From Plantibacter sp. VKM Ac-2880 (GTDB lineage Bacteria; Actinomycetota; Actinomycetes; Actinomycetales; Microbacteriaceae): DNA of 64,000 bases. Below are positions 16,715 to 26,109 of this stretch, piece by piece (within the stretch, counting starts at the first letter, position 1; each line of letters starts with the position of its first letter). Where the stretch lies: assembly GCF_015351235.1 (NCBI RefSeq), contig NZ_JADKSJ010000002.1, positions 124,001 through 188,000 on the forward strand, in the 5' to 3' direction. Made by a program: the position numbers and the translations under genes. The notes beneath the pieces are model-generated. The model was not told where the DNA came from and did not search any database. It worked only from the letters and a program-made list of their open reading frames with translations.

Positions 16715-17591
16715 GACGGTGGGCCTCGAGGAGATGGAAGAGCACGGGGATGACGTCGTCGGCCCCGGTCACGCGCTGACCGCTGATGCCGAGCGCTTCG
16801 AGCTGGTCGAGATGGCGGGCCGTGGCGTTCCGGACGGCGTCGGCGAACTCCCGGCGGAGCGCGTCGTCCGACCGGACGAAGGCCGGCAGGGACCGCTCGT
16901 CGGCGACGTCGACCATGGACCGGCTGGTGTAGTCGGCGCGCATGAGGTCGGCGTCGCCGACGGAGATCCACAACACCTCGTGCTGTGCGTGCAGGCGGCG
17001 GAGGATCGCCGAGCGCCGCGGCGTGATCTCCTCGTCGTCGGAGACGATCACCAGCAGGCAGCGCTGCGTGACGGAGCGCGCCGCGAACCCGAGGAGTTCG
17101 TCGAGGTCGCTCTGCGGTGCTTCGAGGGACGCACGCCGGTCGATGTGCTGCAGGAGGCGCTCGAGCGCGGACTCGGTGCCCGCCGGTCGCACGAGCTCCG
17201 GTGCCGCCGCGTCGCCGGCGACCAGACCGACGAGGTCGCCGTGCCGGATCGCGAGGTACCCGAGGATGCCCACGGCGAGGATCGCGACCTCGCGTTTGGT
17301 GCTGCCGCCTTCGGCGAGCGCCGCGAGGTCGCGCCCGGTGTCGACGGCGAACAGCACGTGGTGCTTCCGGCTCGCGATGTAGCGCTTGACGAGCGGCGTG
17401 CCGTGCCTGGCGGTCGCCTTCCAGTCGATGTCCTTGATCTCGTCGCCTGGCGTGTACTCGCGGAGGTCGTCGAAGTCGAGGCTCCTGCCCTGGAACACCG
17501 ATCGGTACTCGCCGTCGAGCATCCCCCGCACGCGACGGTGGGCGTGGATGAAGAGTTTCGACTTCACCCGGTGGAGCAACGGAGCGGACAT
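16701..17591 (-). CDS. DUF58 domain protein of the MoxR/vWA operon
   Basis: 296 residues beginning MSAPLLHRVKSKLFIHAHRR. The DUF58 signature is clear: FQGRSLDFDDLREYTPGDEIKDIDWKATARHG (blocks at about 33-65), then a vWA-like region starting HHVLFAVDTGRDL with a degenerate MIDAS. DUF58 proteins nearly always pair with MoxR ATPases. A start further upstream is possible in this frame, but ATG 17591 lies five bases after the moxR stop and gives the normal N-terminus. No signal peptide or membrane helix is seen, unlike larger DUF58 proteins, so it is probably cytoplasmic. Confidence 0.9.
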   Translation of the reverse strand: MSAPLLHRVKSKLFIHAHRRVRGMLDGEYRSVFQGRSLDFDDLREYTPGDEIKDIDWKATARHGTPLVKRYIASRKHHVLFAVDTGRDLAALAEGGSTKREVAILAVGILGYLAIRHGDLVGLVAGDAAAPELVRPAGTESALERLLQHIDRRASLEAPQSDLDELLGFAARSVTQRCLLVIVSDDEEITPRRSAILRRLHAQHEVLWISVGDADLMRADYTSRSMVDVADERSLPAFVRSDDALRREFADAVRNATARHLDQLEALGISGQRVTGADDVIPVLFHLLEAHRHARR

Positions 17592-17595
17592 GGTC

Positions 17596-18597
<1,002 letters not shown>

Positions 18598-18782
18598 TGG
18601 TCTCCCTGGCGAAGCGGGCGGTCCGGCCGGATGACCGTCGAACGCGGTGCGCCGGGTGGAACCCGGCGGTCCGGACAGTCTACGTGGCCGGATGCGCCGG
18701 ACGGGTGCATCGGCAACCGGATGGCCACCCCGGCGTCGGACGCCGTTCGCCCGGTGTCCCCCTCCCGGCCACCGCGGATTCC

Positions 18783-18788
18783 TACCGT
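18783..18788 (+). promoter_or_regulatory. Leaderless-type -10 hexamer (TACCGT) of the nonulosonate module
   Basis: TACCGT six bases before ATG 18795, no Shine-Dalgarno sequence. This fixes the start of the neuA-like gene 111 bases inside the longest open frame. Confidence 0.48.
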
Positions 18789-18794
18789 GGATCG

Positions 18795-20057
18795 ATGACA
18801 CACGCAGCGAACGCTCAGCTCCACACGGGCGACGGGGCGACGGCGATCGTCCCGGTCCGGGGCGGTTCGAAGGGGATCCACCGCAAGAACCTGCGGACGG
18901 TCCGCGGCACCACCCTGATCGCCCGCTCGGTCGAAGGACTCCTGCGTTCGGCTGGTGTCTCGCGGGTGGTGGTCACGACCGACCACCCGGACCTCGCAGC
19001 CGCCGCCGCCGCAGCCGGTGCCGAGGTGATCGACCGTCCTGCCGAACTCGCCGAGGACAGCACCTCCTCCGAAGCCGCGCTGCTCCACGCGCTCGGCGTC
19101 CTCGCCCGACGTGGCGAGCTGAGCCCGGTGACGGTGTTCGCGCAGGCGACGTCGCCGTTCCTCGACGTCGAAGCGCTCGACGACGCCGTCGCATCGGTCG
19201 CCGCCGGGCGAGCGGACTCCGTCTTCGCGGCGGTGCTCGACCACGGTTTCCTCTGGACGGAGAAGGCGAAGGGCGCCCGAGGGATCGGTCACGACCATCG
19301 CGAGCGCCCCCGGCGGCAGGACCGTGCCCCGCAGTATCGCGAGACCGGGTCGTTCTACGTCTTCGACACGAACGGCTTCCTCGACGCCCGTCACCGCTTC
19401 TTCGGCCGGATCGCACCGGCTGTCACCCGGTCCTTCGCCGCGCTCGACATCGACGAACCGGAGGACCTCCTCGTCGCCGAGGCGATCGCCGGACTCGCCG
19501 AACGCCAGCTGGGGATCCCGTCGGGCTCGGAGCACTCGGAGCACCACCTCGACGTCGACGCCGTCGTCACCGACTTCGACGGGGTGCACACCGACGACCG
19601 CGCCAGCATCGACGCCGACGGTGTCGAACGGGTGAGCGTCCATCGCGGTGACGGCCTCGGTGTCCGCCTGCTGCGCGAGGCCGGGCTGCCGTTCCTCATC
19701 CTGTCGACCGAACGGGTCCCGATCGTCGCCGCGCGCGCGGCCAAACTCGGCGTCGACGTCGTGTACGGGTCCGCCGACAAGGCGAGCGCGCTCCGCGACT
19801 GGGCCGCGGCGAACGGTGTCCTGCTCGAGCGCATCGCCTACCTCGGCAACGACGTCAACGACATCCCGGCCCTCGAGATCGTCGGCTGGCCCGTCGTCGT
19901 GGCCGACGCGCACCCGGCCGCGAGGGCCGTCTCCAGGCTCGTCCTCAAGCGCCGCGGCGGCGACGGCGCCGTCCGTGAACTCGCCGACCTCATCCTCGCC
20001 GCTCGCGCGGCCACCCACCCAGAACAGCTGTCCCCGCCGCAACCGAACGGAGCATGA
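18795..20057 (+). CDS. neuA: Nonulosonic acid cytidylyltransferase fused to a HAD phosphatase (NeuA-like)
   Basis: 420 residues, two domains. The first (about 15-240) is an acylneuraminate cytidylyltransferase: AIVPVRGGSKGIHRKNLR (the RxGSKxxxxKN CTP-binding signature), FAQATSPFL, and ETGSFYVFDTNGFLD. It would activate a nine-carbon alpha-keto acid sugar as its CMP derivative. The second (about 255-400) is a KdsC-like HAD phosphatase with nucleophile Asp259 and Asp261 in VTDFDGVHTDD and the acidic YLGNDVNDIPAL. Fusion of the two occurs in other NeuA proteins, where the HAD part may dephosphorylate the 9-phosphate precursor. It is coupled to neuB by ATGA. Which nonulosonate is made is unknown. 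Confidence 0.92.
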   Translation: MTHAANAQLHTGDGATAIVPVRGGSKGIHRKNLRTVRGTTLIARSVEGLLRSAGVSRVVVTTDHPDLAAAAAAAGAEVIDRPAELAEDSTSSEAALLHALGVLARRGELSPVTVFAQATSPFLDVEALDDAVASVAAGRADSVFAAVLDHGFLWTEKAKGARGIGHDHRERPRRQDRAPQYRETGSFYVFDTNGFLDARHRFFGRIAPAVTRSFAALDIDEPEDLLVAEAIAGLAERQLGIPSGSEHSEHHLDVDAVVTDFDGVHTDDRASIDADGVERVSVHRGDGLGVRLLREAGLPFLILSTERVPIVAARAAKLGVDVVYGSADKASALRDWAAANGVLLERIAYLGNDVNDIPALEIVGWPVVVADAHPAARAVSRLVLKRRGGDGAVRELADLILAARAATHPEQLSPPQPNGA

Positions 20058-20989
20058 CCATGAGCATCCACCAGGACTCGAACGACCGGACCGCCATCGA
20101 CGGCGGTGTCACGCCGGCCCCCGTGCGGATCGACGGCATCCCCGTCGGCGGCGACGCCCCCGCCTACGTCATCGGCGAGATCGGCCTCAACCACAACGGC
20201 GACGTCGAGCTCGCCAAGCGACTCATCGACGTCGCTGCGGACGCCGGCGCCCAGGCCGTGAAGTTCCAGAAGCGCACACCGGAGATCTCGACCCCGGCGC
20301 ACATGCGCGACGTCCCGCGGCAGACGCCCTGGGGCGAGATGAGCTACCTCGAGTACCGCTACCGCGTCGAGTTCGACCGTGAGCAGTACATCGAGATCGG
20401 CGACCACGCCACCCTCCGGGGTCTCAGCTGGTTCGCCTCCCCCTGGGACGAGCCGTCCGTCGACTTCCTCGAGGACCTCGGTGTCAGTGCCCACAAGGTC
20501 GCGTCGGCCTCGGTGACCGACTCGGGGCTGCTGACCCGTCTCGCCGCCACGGGGAAGCCGATCATCCTCTCCACCGGGATGTCGACGCTCGAGCAGATCG
20601 ACCGCGCCGTCGAACTCCTCGCGGGCTCCCCGCTCGTGATCCTCCACGCGACCTCGACCTACCCCCTGCCTCCCGAGGAGGCCAACCTCCGCATGATCGA
20701 CAGCCTGGCGGCCCGGTACCCCGGCGTCCCCGTCGGGTACTCCGGGCACGAGACCGGCCTGCAGATCTCCCTCGCCGCGGTCGCGCTCGGAGCGAAGGTC
20801 GTCGAACGACACATCACGCTCGACCGCGCCATGTGGGGGTCCGACCACGCCGCTTCGCTCGAGCCGCACGGGTTCTCGAACCTCGTCCGCGACATCCGCG
20901 TCATCGAGACGGCGATGGGCGACGGCGTCAAGCGCATCTTCCCCGGCGAACTCGCACCGTTGGCGAAACTGCGCAGGGTCGATGCCTGA
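20054..20989 (+). CDS. neuB: Nonulosonic acid synthase NeuB-like, lacking the C-terminal SAF domain
   Basis: NeuB enzymes condense phosphoenolpyruvate with a six-carbon sugar (ManNAc-like, or mannose for Kdn) to a nine-carbon sialic-type acid. The TIM-barrel motifs are complete: YVIGEIGLNHNGDVELAKRL (about 37-56), AVKFQKRTPE, KVASASVTD, ILSTGMSTL, GYSGHETG and VERHITLDRAMWGSDHAASL. The protein stops at 311 residues just after the barrel, so the SAF (antifreeze-like) domain that caps the active site in classical NeuB (about 340-350 residues) is missing. The ATG is four bases into the neuA stop; a second ATG six bases later is an alternative. Confidence 0.92.
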   Translation: MTMSIHQDSNDRTAIDGGVTPAPVRIDGIPVGGDAPAYVIGEIGLNHNGDVELAKRLIDVAADAGAQAVKFQKRTPEISTPAHMRDVPRQTPWGEMSYLEYRYRVEFDREQYIEIGDHATLRGLSWFASPWDEPSVDFLEDLGVSAHKVASASVTDSGLLTRLAATGKPIILSTGMSTLEQIDRAVELLAGSPLVILHATSTYPLPPEEANLRMIDSLAARYPGVPVGYSGHETGLQISLAAVALGAKVVERHITLDRAMWGSDHAASLEPHGFSNLVRDIRVIETAMGDGVKRIFPGELAPLAKLRRVDA

Positions 20990-22337
20990 TCACGGACCCC
21001 GCCGGCGGGTGATCGGGGTGGTGGACTCCGACTCCTTCGTGAAGTGGGGTGCCGCCACCCTGTCCCGAGCGTCCGACTGGGACGTCGACCTCGTCCTGAT
21101 CGAGAGCGACGTGTCGGCGACCGATCGTCAGGTGGACATCGCGTTGCTGCACACGGCGTTCGAGGGGCGGCCCGTCCGTCGGTTGACGCTCCGTCAGCTG
21201 ATCGCCTTCGTCGGATCCGAGCGCCCCGACGGCGTCTTCGTCTCGACCAGGGGGCCGGTCGCGGAGGTCGTCATCTCTGAGCTGCTCGCGCTGGGGCGCA
21301 CCACCCGCCCGGTCCTCCTCACGGGGCTGCCGGGCATCTCCATCCCCGCGAAATGGAAGGGGATCTTCCTCCGCGCCCAGGCGGACGTCTTCATCCTGCA
21401 CAGCCACCGCGAGGTCGCGGCCTACCGGGAACTCGCCGCGGAGCACGGGGTCGAGCCGGCGTTCGCGCTGGCCACCCTGCCGTTCCTCGCCGTCGCCCCG
21501 GCCCAGCCGCCCGCCGAAGACGTCGATCCGGCCCCGCGGACCCGGGTCGTGTTCGCGGCGCAGGCGACCGTCCCGGCCGATCGCGGCGACCGGCTGCGGA
21601 TCATCTCCTGGCTGCGGACCCTCGCCAACCGGCATCGCGACCTCGACGTCGTCATCAAGGTCCGAGGCCTCGCCGGCGACCCCCAGACGCATCACGAGCA
21701 CTACCCCTTCGACACCCTCCTCACCGGCCCGATCCCGACGAACCTCAGGGTCGCCACCGGTTCGATGGCCGTGCACCTCGGCCACGCGGCCGGTCTCGTC
21801 ACCGTGAGCTCCACCGCCGCGATCGAGGCCGTCGCGGCCGGGGTCCCGGTCATCGTGCTCGACGACTTCGGCGTCGATCCGGCGCTCATCAACAGCGTGT
21901 TCGAGGGCAGTGGCCTCCTGGCGTCCAAGGAGGAACTCATGGCCGCTCGGTTCCGCCACCCGAACGAGGACTGGCTCCAGCAGAACTACTTCCATCCCGC
22001 CGAGGAGGACGACTGGATCGAGCGGTCCGAGGTTGCCTTCGCCGCCCGCGACCGCGGTGTCCTACCGATCCGTCCGCGGGCACGACAGAGCCGGGGCGGC
22101 ATGCTCCGCACGGGCTGGGAGCGACGCCGGGCGTTCGGTCGAGCCGACACGAGCGTCCTCGGGACGGTCGCGTTCGTCATCGGTCGCCCGATCCAGATCG
22201 CCCGCCGCCTGGTGCGCCGCGTGCGCGGGATCCGACCAGCCGAGCGGCGACCGATCCCGTCACGCCGACTGGAGCCGATCGAACCGGAGACGACCATGCG
22301 GGCTCCACGCGGCGCCCGGCACCGGACGGCCCGCTGA
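20982..22337 (+). CDS. DUF6716-type putative glycosyltransferase of the nonulosonate module
   Basis: 451 residues, starting inside the neuB end (8-base overlap). The N-terminal half begins with a beta-strand-rich block (RRVIGVVDSDSFVKWGAATL) and the C-terminal half has a GT-B-like stretch (MAVHLGHAAGLVTVSSTAAIEAVAAGVPVIVLDDFGVD, about 263-300) resembling nucleotide-sugar-binding regions of polysialyl/capsule transferases. The tail (about 385-451) is very Arg-rich with one short hydrophobic patch (TVAFVIGRPIQIARRLVRRV), so it may sit on the membrane face. Proteins of this kind accompany neuB and neuA in actinobacteria; the natural inference is transfer of the CMP-activated sugar into a surface polymer. 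No catalytic residue can be assigned. Confidence 0.72.
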   Translation: MPDHGPRRRVIGVVDSDSFVKWGAATLSRASDWDVDLVLIESDVSATDRQVDIALLHTAFEGRPVRRLTLRQLIAFVGSERPDGVFVSTRGPVAEVVISELLALGRTTRPVLLTGLPGISIPAKWKGIFLRAQADVFILHSHREVAAYRELAAEHGVEPAFALATLPFLAVAPAQPPAEDVDPAPRTRVVFAAQATVPADRGDRLRIISWLRTLANRHRDLDVVIKVRGLAGDPQTHHEHYPFDTLLTGPIPTNLRVATGSMAVHLGHAAGLVTVSSTAAIEAVAAGVPVIVLDDFGVDPALINSVFEGSGLLASKEELMAARFRHPNEDWLQQNYFHPAEEDDWIERSEVAFAARDRGVLPIRPRARQSRGGMLRTGWERRRAFGRADTSVLGTVAFVIGRPIQIARRLVRRVRGIRPAERRPIPSRRLEPIEPETTMRAPRGARHRTAR

Positions 22338-22353
22338 CGACCGCGACGGTGGT

Positions 22354-22371
22354 GCCGCCCGATCAGGCGGC
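22354..22371. terminator. Hairpin between convergent nonulosonate module and ispG
   Basis: Perfect 6-bp stem GCCGCC/GGCGGC with loop cgatca in the 64-base space between convergent stops. No T-run. Modest support as a bidirectional terminator. Confidence 0.4.
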
Positions 22372-22401
22372 CTCATCGTCGACGGGAGCGGCGCGACCCG
22401 G

Positions 22402-23562
22402 TCAGTTCGCGCCGACGGTGACCACGGGTGCGCCCGTGGAGGTGTCGTCGGCCGGCATCTCTGCGGCGAGCCGGTTGGCCTCCTGGATGAGCGTCGCGAC
22501 GATCTCGGACTCCGGGACCGTCTTGATCACCTCACCCTTCACGAAGATCTGCCCCTTGCCGTTGCCGCTGGCGACGCCGAGGTCGGCCTCGCGGGCCTCC
22601 CCCGGACCGTTCACGACACACCCCATGACGGCGACGCGGAGTGGGACGCTCATCCCCTCCAAGCCGTCGGTGACGTCGTTCGCGAGCTTGTAGACGTCGA
22701 CCTGGGCGCGTCCGCAGCTCGGGCAGGAGACGATCTCGAGCTTCCGTTCGCGGAGGTTCAACGACTGCAGGATCTGCAGGCCGACCTTGATCTCCTCCGC
22801 CGGCGGGGCCGAGAGCGACACGCGGATGGTGTCGCCGATCCCCTCGGAGAGCAGGATGCCGAAGGCGGTCGCGCTCTTGATGGTGCCCTGGAACGACGGA
22901 CCGGCCTCGGTCACGCCCAGGTGCAAGGGCCAGTCGCCGCGTTCCGCGAGGAGCCGGTAGGCCTTCACCATGACGACCGGGTCGTTGTGCTTGACCGAGA
23001 TCTTGAAGTCGTGGAAGTCGTGCTCCTCGAAGAGGCTCGCCTCCCAGACGGCACTCTCGACGAGGGCCTCCGGCGTGGCCTTGCCGTACTTCTGCAGCAG
23101 GCGTGGATCGAGGGAGCCGGCGTTGACGCCGATGCGGAGCGAGACGCCGGCCGCCTTCGCGCGACGGGCGATCTCGCCGACCTGGTCGTCGAACTTCCGG
23201 ATGTTGCCCGGATTGACCCTGACCGCCGCGCACCCCGCGTCGATGGCGGCGTACACGTAGGCGGGCTGGAAGTGGATGTCCGCGATGACCGGGATCTGAC
23301 TCTTCTTCGCGATGATCGGCAGCACCTCGGCGTCGTCTCGCGTCGGGACGGCGACGCGGACGATGTCGCAGCCCGAGGCCGTCAGCTCAGCGATCTGCTG
23401 CAGGGTCGCGTTGATGTTCGTCGTCTGGGTCGTCGTCATCGACTGGACGCTCACCGGGGCGTCACCGCCGACGAGGACCTTGCCGACCTTGATCTGTCGC
23501 GACTTCCGTCGCGGGCTGAGCGTCTCGGGAACCGACGGAAGACCCAGATTGATAGCTACCAC
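22402..23562 (-). CDS. ispG: (E)-4-hydroxy-3-methylbut-2-enyl-diphosphate synthase IspG
   Basis: IspG converts MEcPP to HMBPP, the penultimate step of the MEP isoprenoid pathway, with a [4Fe-4S] cluster. The 386-residue protein shows the TIM-barrel motifs [20 protein letters not shown] and VNPGNIRK, and the C-terminal cluster ligands in [10 protein letters not shown] and [13 protein letters not shown] 23562 is chosen because TAAGCT lies seven bases before it with no ribosome site. dxr, another MEP gene, lies 5 kb upstream in the same direction, separated by rseP and a two-component pair, an arrangement found in many actinobacteria (dxr-rseP-ispG). Confidence 0.97.
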   Translation of the reverse strand: MVAINLGLPSVPETLSPRRKSRQIKVGKVLVGGDAPVSVQSMTTTQTTNINATLQQIAELTASGCDIVRVAVPTRDDAEVLPIIAKKSQIPVIADIHFQPAYVYAAIDAGCAAVRVNPGNIRKFDDQVGEIARRAKAAGVSLRIGVNAGSLDPRLLQKYGKATPEALVESAVWEASLFEEHDFHDFKISVKHNDPVVMVKAYRLLAERGDWPLHLGVTEAGPSFQGTIKSATAFGILLSEGIGDTIRVSLSAPPAEEIKVGLQILQSLNLRERKLEIVSCPSCGRAQVDVYKLANDVTDGLEGMSVPLRVAVMGCVVNGPGEAREADLGVASGNGKGQIFVKGEVIKTVPESEIVATLIQEANRLAAEMPADDTSTGAPVVTVGAN

Positions 23563-23569
23563 GAGCCTC

Positions 23570-23575
23570 AGCTTA
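23570..23575 (-). promoter_or_regulatory. Leaderless-type -10 hexamer (TAAGCT) of ispG
   Basis: TAAGCT on the minus strand, seven bases before GTG 23562. Confidence 0.47.
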
Positions 23576-23638
23576 CGCGCGCGACGCCCCGCAGGCTCCC
23601 CGTGGGCTGAATGCCGGCTGGGACGTCGCGGTCCGCGG

Positions 23639-23977
23639 TCAGCGGGTGGGAGGAGCCTCCCGATTCGCTCGTAGGATGCCGAGCCGTTCCCGGTACTCGG
23701 CCTCGTCCACCTCCCCCTGGGCGAACCGCTCGGCGAGTACTTGCTCGGCGCTCCGGGTGCCGTCCTGACGCGAGGCCCATGGCGGCCCCTGGCGGCCGTC
23801 CTGAGACGATCCAGCCCAGGCGCGGCGACGCCACCGTCGACCGACGAGGGCGATGACGAGGGCGATCACGGCGACCCAGAACACGGGGATGAGGGCGAGC
23901 CACAGGAGGTGGAACCCCGGCCCGTTCCAGCCAGGGTGCATGGCGGTCGTGGCGAGCATGGTCAGCGAGGTGGACAC
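23639..23977 (-). CDS. Single-span membrane protein with SHOCT domain
   Basis: 112 residues: a hydrophobic helix ([24 protein letters not shown], about 22-45), a basic stop-transfer (GRRWRRRAW), a linker, and a C-terminal SHOCT domain ([26 protein letters not shown], in the last 35 residues). SHOCT is a short C-terminal module of unknown biochemical role, often on small membrane proteins under stress control. GTG 23977 has GGAG nine bases upstream. A palindrome 109 bases upstream is shared with the promoter of the adjacent two-component operon, which suggests this gene is a target of that regulator. Confidence 0.85.
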   Translation of the reverse strand: MSTSLTMLATTAMHPGWNGPGFHLLWLALIPVFWVAVIALVIALVGRRWRRRAWAGSSQDGRQGPPWASRQDGTRSAEQVLAERFAQGEVDEAEYRERLGILRANREAPPTR

Positions 23978-24085
23978 GATGGACTCCGTTCGTCGGGCGG
24001 GCGACGACGACCGTCGTCCGCATCACGACATCGAGCCTCCTCCGGCGGCCGGCCGCGCGCATCCGACGACGGGACCGATCGCGGG

Positions 24086-24099
24086 ACTCCCCCGGGAGT
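24086..24099. promoter_or_regulatory. Palindromic operator candidate upstream of the SHOCT gene
   Basis: ACTCCC-CC-GGGAGT, arms perfectly complementary. The 15-base string actcccccgggagta (24086-24100) is identical to that in the palindrome before the DesK-type kinase (26051-26072). It is centred about 116 bases before the SHOCT start. Probably bound by the NarL-type regulator encoded between them. Confidence 0.6.
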
Positions 24100-24113
24100 A
24101 GGCGGCGTTCCGC

Positions 24114-24773
24114 TCAGGAACCGGGGCTGACCAGCCCGGTCTCGTACGCGATGACGACGAGTCGGACCCGGTCCCGCGCGGCCAGCTTCGACATGACGCG
24201 CGAAACGTGGGTCTTCGCCGTCAACGGGCTGAGGAACAGCGCACCGCCGATCTCCTCGTTGGTGAGGCCGCGCCCGACGAGGGCCAGCACCTCGCGTTCG
24301 CGGTCCGTGAGGCCGGCGATCGCGGCAGCGTCGAGCGGCGCCGCGATCACCCCGGCGACCTGCGTCAGGAGGCGTCTCGTGACCCCCGGAGACAGGAGCG
24401 CGTCGCCCGACGCCACCACCCGCACCGCTCTGATGAGTTCGGCGGGCTCCGTGTCCTTCACCAGGAACCCACTTGCGCCAGCCCGGATCGCCTGGGCGAC
24501 ATACTCGTCGAGCTCGAAGGTGGTCACGACGATGATGCGGGTCGACCCCAGCGCCGGGTCGGCGACGATCGCCTCGGTCGCCGCGAGACCGTCACCACCC
24601 GGCATCCTGATGTCCATGAGCACAACGTCCGGGTGTCCGCGGCGGACCAGCTCGAGCGCCGCCTCACCGGTCGCCGCCTCACCGACGACCTCGATGTCGG
24701 GCTCGGCGTCGAGCAGGGCGCGGAACCCACCACGGATGAGCGCCTGATCGTCGACGACGACCACGCGGATCAT
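24114..24773 (-). CDS. NarL/LuxR-family response regulator
   Basis: 219 residues. The receiver domain has VVVDDQALIRGGFRALL, phospho-accepting Asp54 in VVLMDIRMPGGDG and Lys in GFLVKDTEPAELIRAV; the LuxR-type helix-turn-helix is LTDREREVLALVGRGLTNEEIG...SPLTAKTHVSRVMSKL (about 150-195). ATGA overlap with the kinase couples the two. Regulators of this type in actinobacteria bind short GC-rich palindromes; two copies of one lie before this operon and before the downstream SHOCT gene, consistent with autoregulation. Confidence 0.95.
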   Translation of the reverse strand: MIRVVVVDDQALIRGGFRALLDAEPDIEVVGEAATGEAALELVRRGHPDVVLMDIRMPGGDGLAATEAIVADPALGSTRIIVVTTFELDEYVAQAIRAGASGFLVKDTEPAELIRAVRVVASGDALLSPGVTRRLLTQVAGVIAAPLDAAAIAGLTDREREVLALVGRGLTNEEIGGALFLSPLTAKTHVSRVMSKLAARDRVRLVVIAYETGLVSPGS

Positions 24774-25996
24774 GCGGAGCCTCGCACCGGGACGCGCGCC
24801 TCGACCCGGAACCCGCCGAGCGGGCTGCGTCCCGTCTCGAGCGTTCCGCCCAGGAGTTCGGCGCGCTCGGTCATCCCGAGCAGCCCGTTCCCGCGCTCCG
24901 CAGGACCCGCCGGTCCCCCGACCCCGTCGTCGGTCACGCTCAGGCGGTACACGCCGTCCACCTCCACGAGTTCGATGACGACCCGCCGTGCACGCGCATG
25001 CCGAAGGATGTTCGTGACGCTCTCCTGGGCGATGCGGTACAGCGCCGACTGCACGGCGACGCCGGGCTGCGTGGTGAGGTGCTGCTCCAGCACCGTCTCG
25101 ACACCCTGCTCGCGGAGGGCCTCGGCGAGGAGCGGCAGCGCGGTCAGGTCGGGGCCCGGTCGGGTCGGGGCGTCGGTCGCCGGATCGGCCGCGCCGTCGG
25201 AGCCCCGGAGGACGTCGAGGAGTCCGCGCACCTCGTCGAGCGAGGTCGTGCTCGCCATCCTGATGTTCGTGAGCGCCTCCCTCGCACGTTCCGGCTGGGA
25301 GTCCATGAGGTGGAGCCCCATCCCGGCCTGCACGGCGATCTGCGCGAGCGAGTGCGCGATGACGTCGTGGAGGTCACGCGCGATGCGGACGCGCTCCTCC
25401 TGCGCGGCGGAGGCGCGGCGCTCCCCCTGGCGGATCCGGAACGCCTGGAGCTGCTCGCGCCTCGTCCGGAGGCCCTCGGCGAGGAGGACGGCGATGACGA
25501 CGACGACCGTCGTGACCCCGATCCGGAAGCCGGACAGCCCCCAGCCGACGGCGAGGGCAGTGGCGAGCGGGAGCACCCAGGCGAGCCCCAGTGAGAGGTA
25601 GGCCCAGCCGCGCGCCCCGCGGACGATCCCCGAACCGGCGGCGAACGCGAGGGCGACGGCTGGTGGCCCCCACACCGGCCCCGTGAGCATCGACGTGCTG
25701 GAGAGGACGGCAACGACGGCGACCGTCGGGCCCGGCGATCGTCGGGCGGCGAGGAGGGCCAGGACGGCGCCGAGCACGGTCAGCACGGCCGAGAGACGGG
25801 ACCACGCCGAAGCGTCGGCTCCTGCGGCAAGCGAGCCGTGGAGCGCGAGTGCGGCGGTCGCCGGAACCTGGACGACGAAGGAGACGACCACGGGAGCCCA
25901 CAGCCGCCAGACGGGTCGGCCCGGTCGGATCAGCGGATCGCCGAAGCGGCCGTCGCCGGGGCGCCCCTGCGCCGCGTTCGTCTCGACCGATGGCAT
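24770..25996 (-). CDS. DesK/LiaS-type sensor histidine kinase (HisKA_3)
   Basis: 408 residues. Five or six membrane helices fill residues about 32-175 with almost no extracytoplasmic loops, the intramembrane-sensing layout. HisKA_3 follows with phospho-accepting His210 in RIARDLHDVIAHSLAQIAVQ, and the ATPase has N-box QESVTNILRHARA, G1 TDDGVGGP and G2 GNGLLGMTERAELLGG. The frame is open for 95 more codons upstream, but these overlap rseP; ATG 25996 has TACCAT six bases before it. Such kinases often sense membrane or cell-envelope perturbation; the real signal is unknown. First gene of the kinase-regulator unit. Confidence 0.92.
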   Translation of the reverse strand: MPSVETNAAQGRPGDGRFGDPLIRPGRPVWRLWAPVVVSFVVQVPATAALALHGSLAAGADASAWSRLSAVLTVLGAVLALLAARRSPGPTVAVVAVLSSTSMLTGPVWGPPAVALAFAAGSGIVRGARGWAYLSLGLAWVLPLATALAVGWGLSGFRIGVTTVVVVIAVLLAEGLRTRREQLQAFRIRQGERRASAAQEERVRIARDLHDVIAHSLAQIAVQAGMGLHLMDSQPERAREALTNIRMASTTSLDEVRGLLDVLRGSDGAADPATDAPTRPGPDLTALPLLAEALREQGVETVLEQHLTTQPGVAVQSALYRIAQESVTNILRHARARRVVIELVEVDGVYRLSVTDDGVGGPAGPAERGNGLLGMTERAELLGGTLETGRSPLGGFRVEARVPVRGSA

Positions 25997-26002
25997 CCCT
26001 GC

Positions 26003-26008
26003 ATGGTA
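26003..26008 (-). promoter_or_regulatory. Leaderless-type -10 hexamer (TACCAT) of the DesK-type kinase
   Basis: TACCAT on the minus strand, six bases before ATG 25996. The operator palindrome is centred about 66 bases before this start, a position suited to activation. Confidence 0.48.
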
Positions 26009-26050
26009 CCCGCGGGCCTCGCCAGTGGCGTCGGCTCCGCGGTGCACTGT

Positions 26051-26072
26051 CCGTACTCCCCCGGGAGTACGG
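26051..26072. promoter_or_regulatory. Palindromic operator candidate of the two-component operon
   Basis: Perfect 10-bp arms, CCGTACTCCC and GGGAGTACGG, around a central CC. It lies between the rseP stop and the kinase promoter and shares 15 identical bases with the site at 24086-24100. Autoregulation by the NarL-type regulator is the simplest reading. Confidence 0.68.
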
Positions 26073-26109
26073 ACGCGCCCGGAGCACCGGGACCTCGGGT
26101 GGGCCGCGA

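Noticed and set aside
20054-20989. Whether the short NeuB arises from a frameshift that hides a SAF domain downstream.
   Set aside because: The next gene starts 8 bases inside neuB and has its own coherent sequence; no SAF-like motif is visible in the other frames after 20989.
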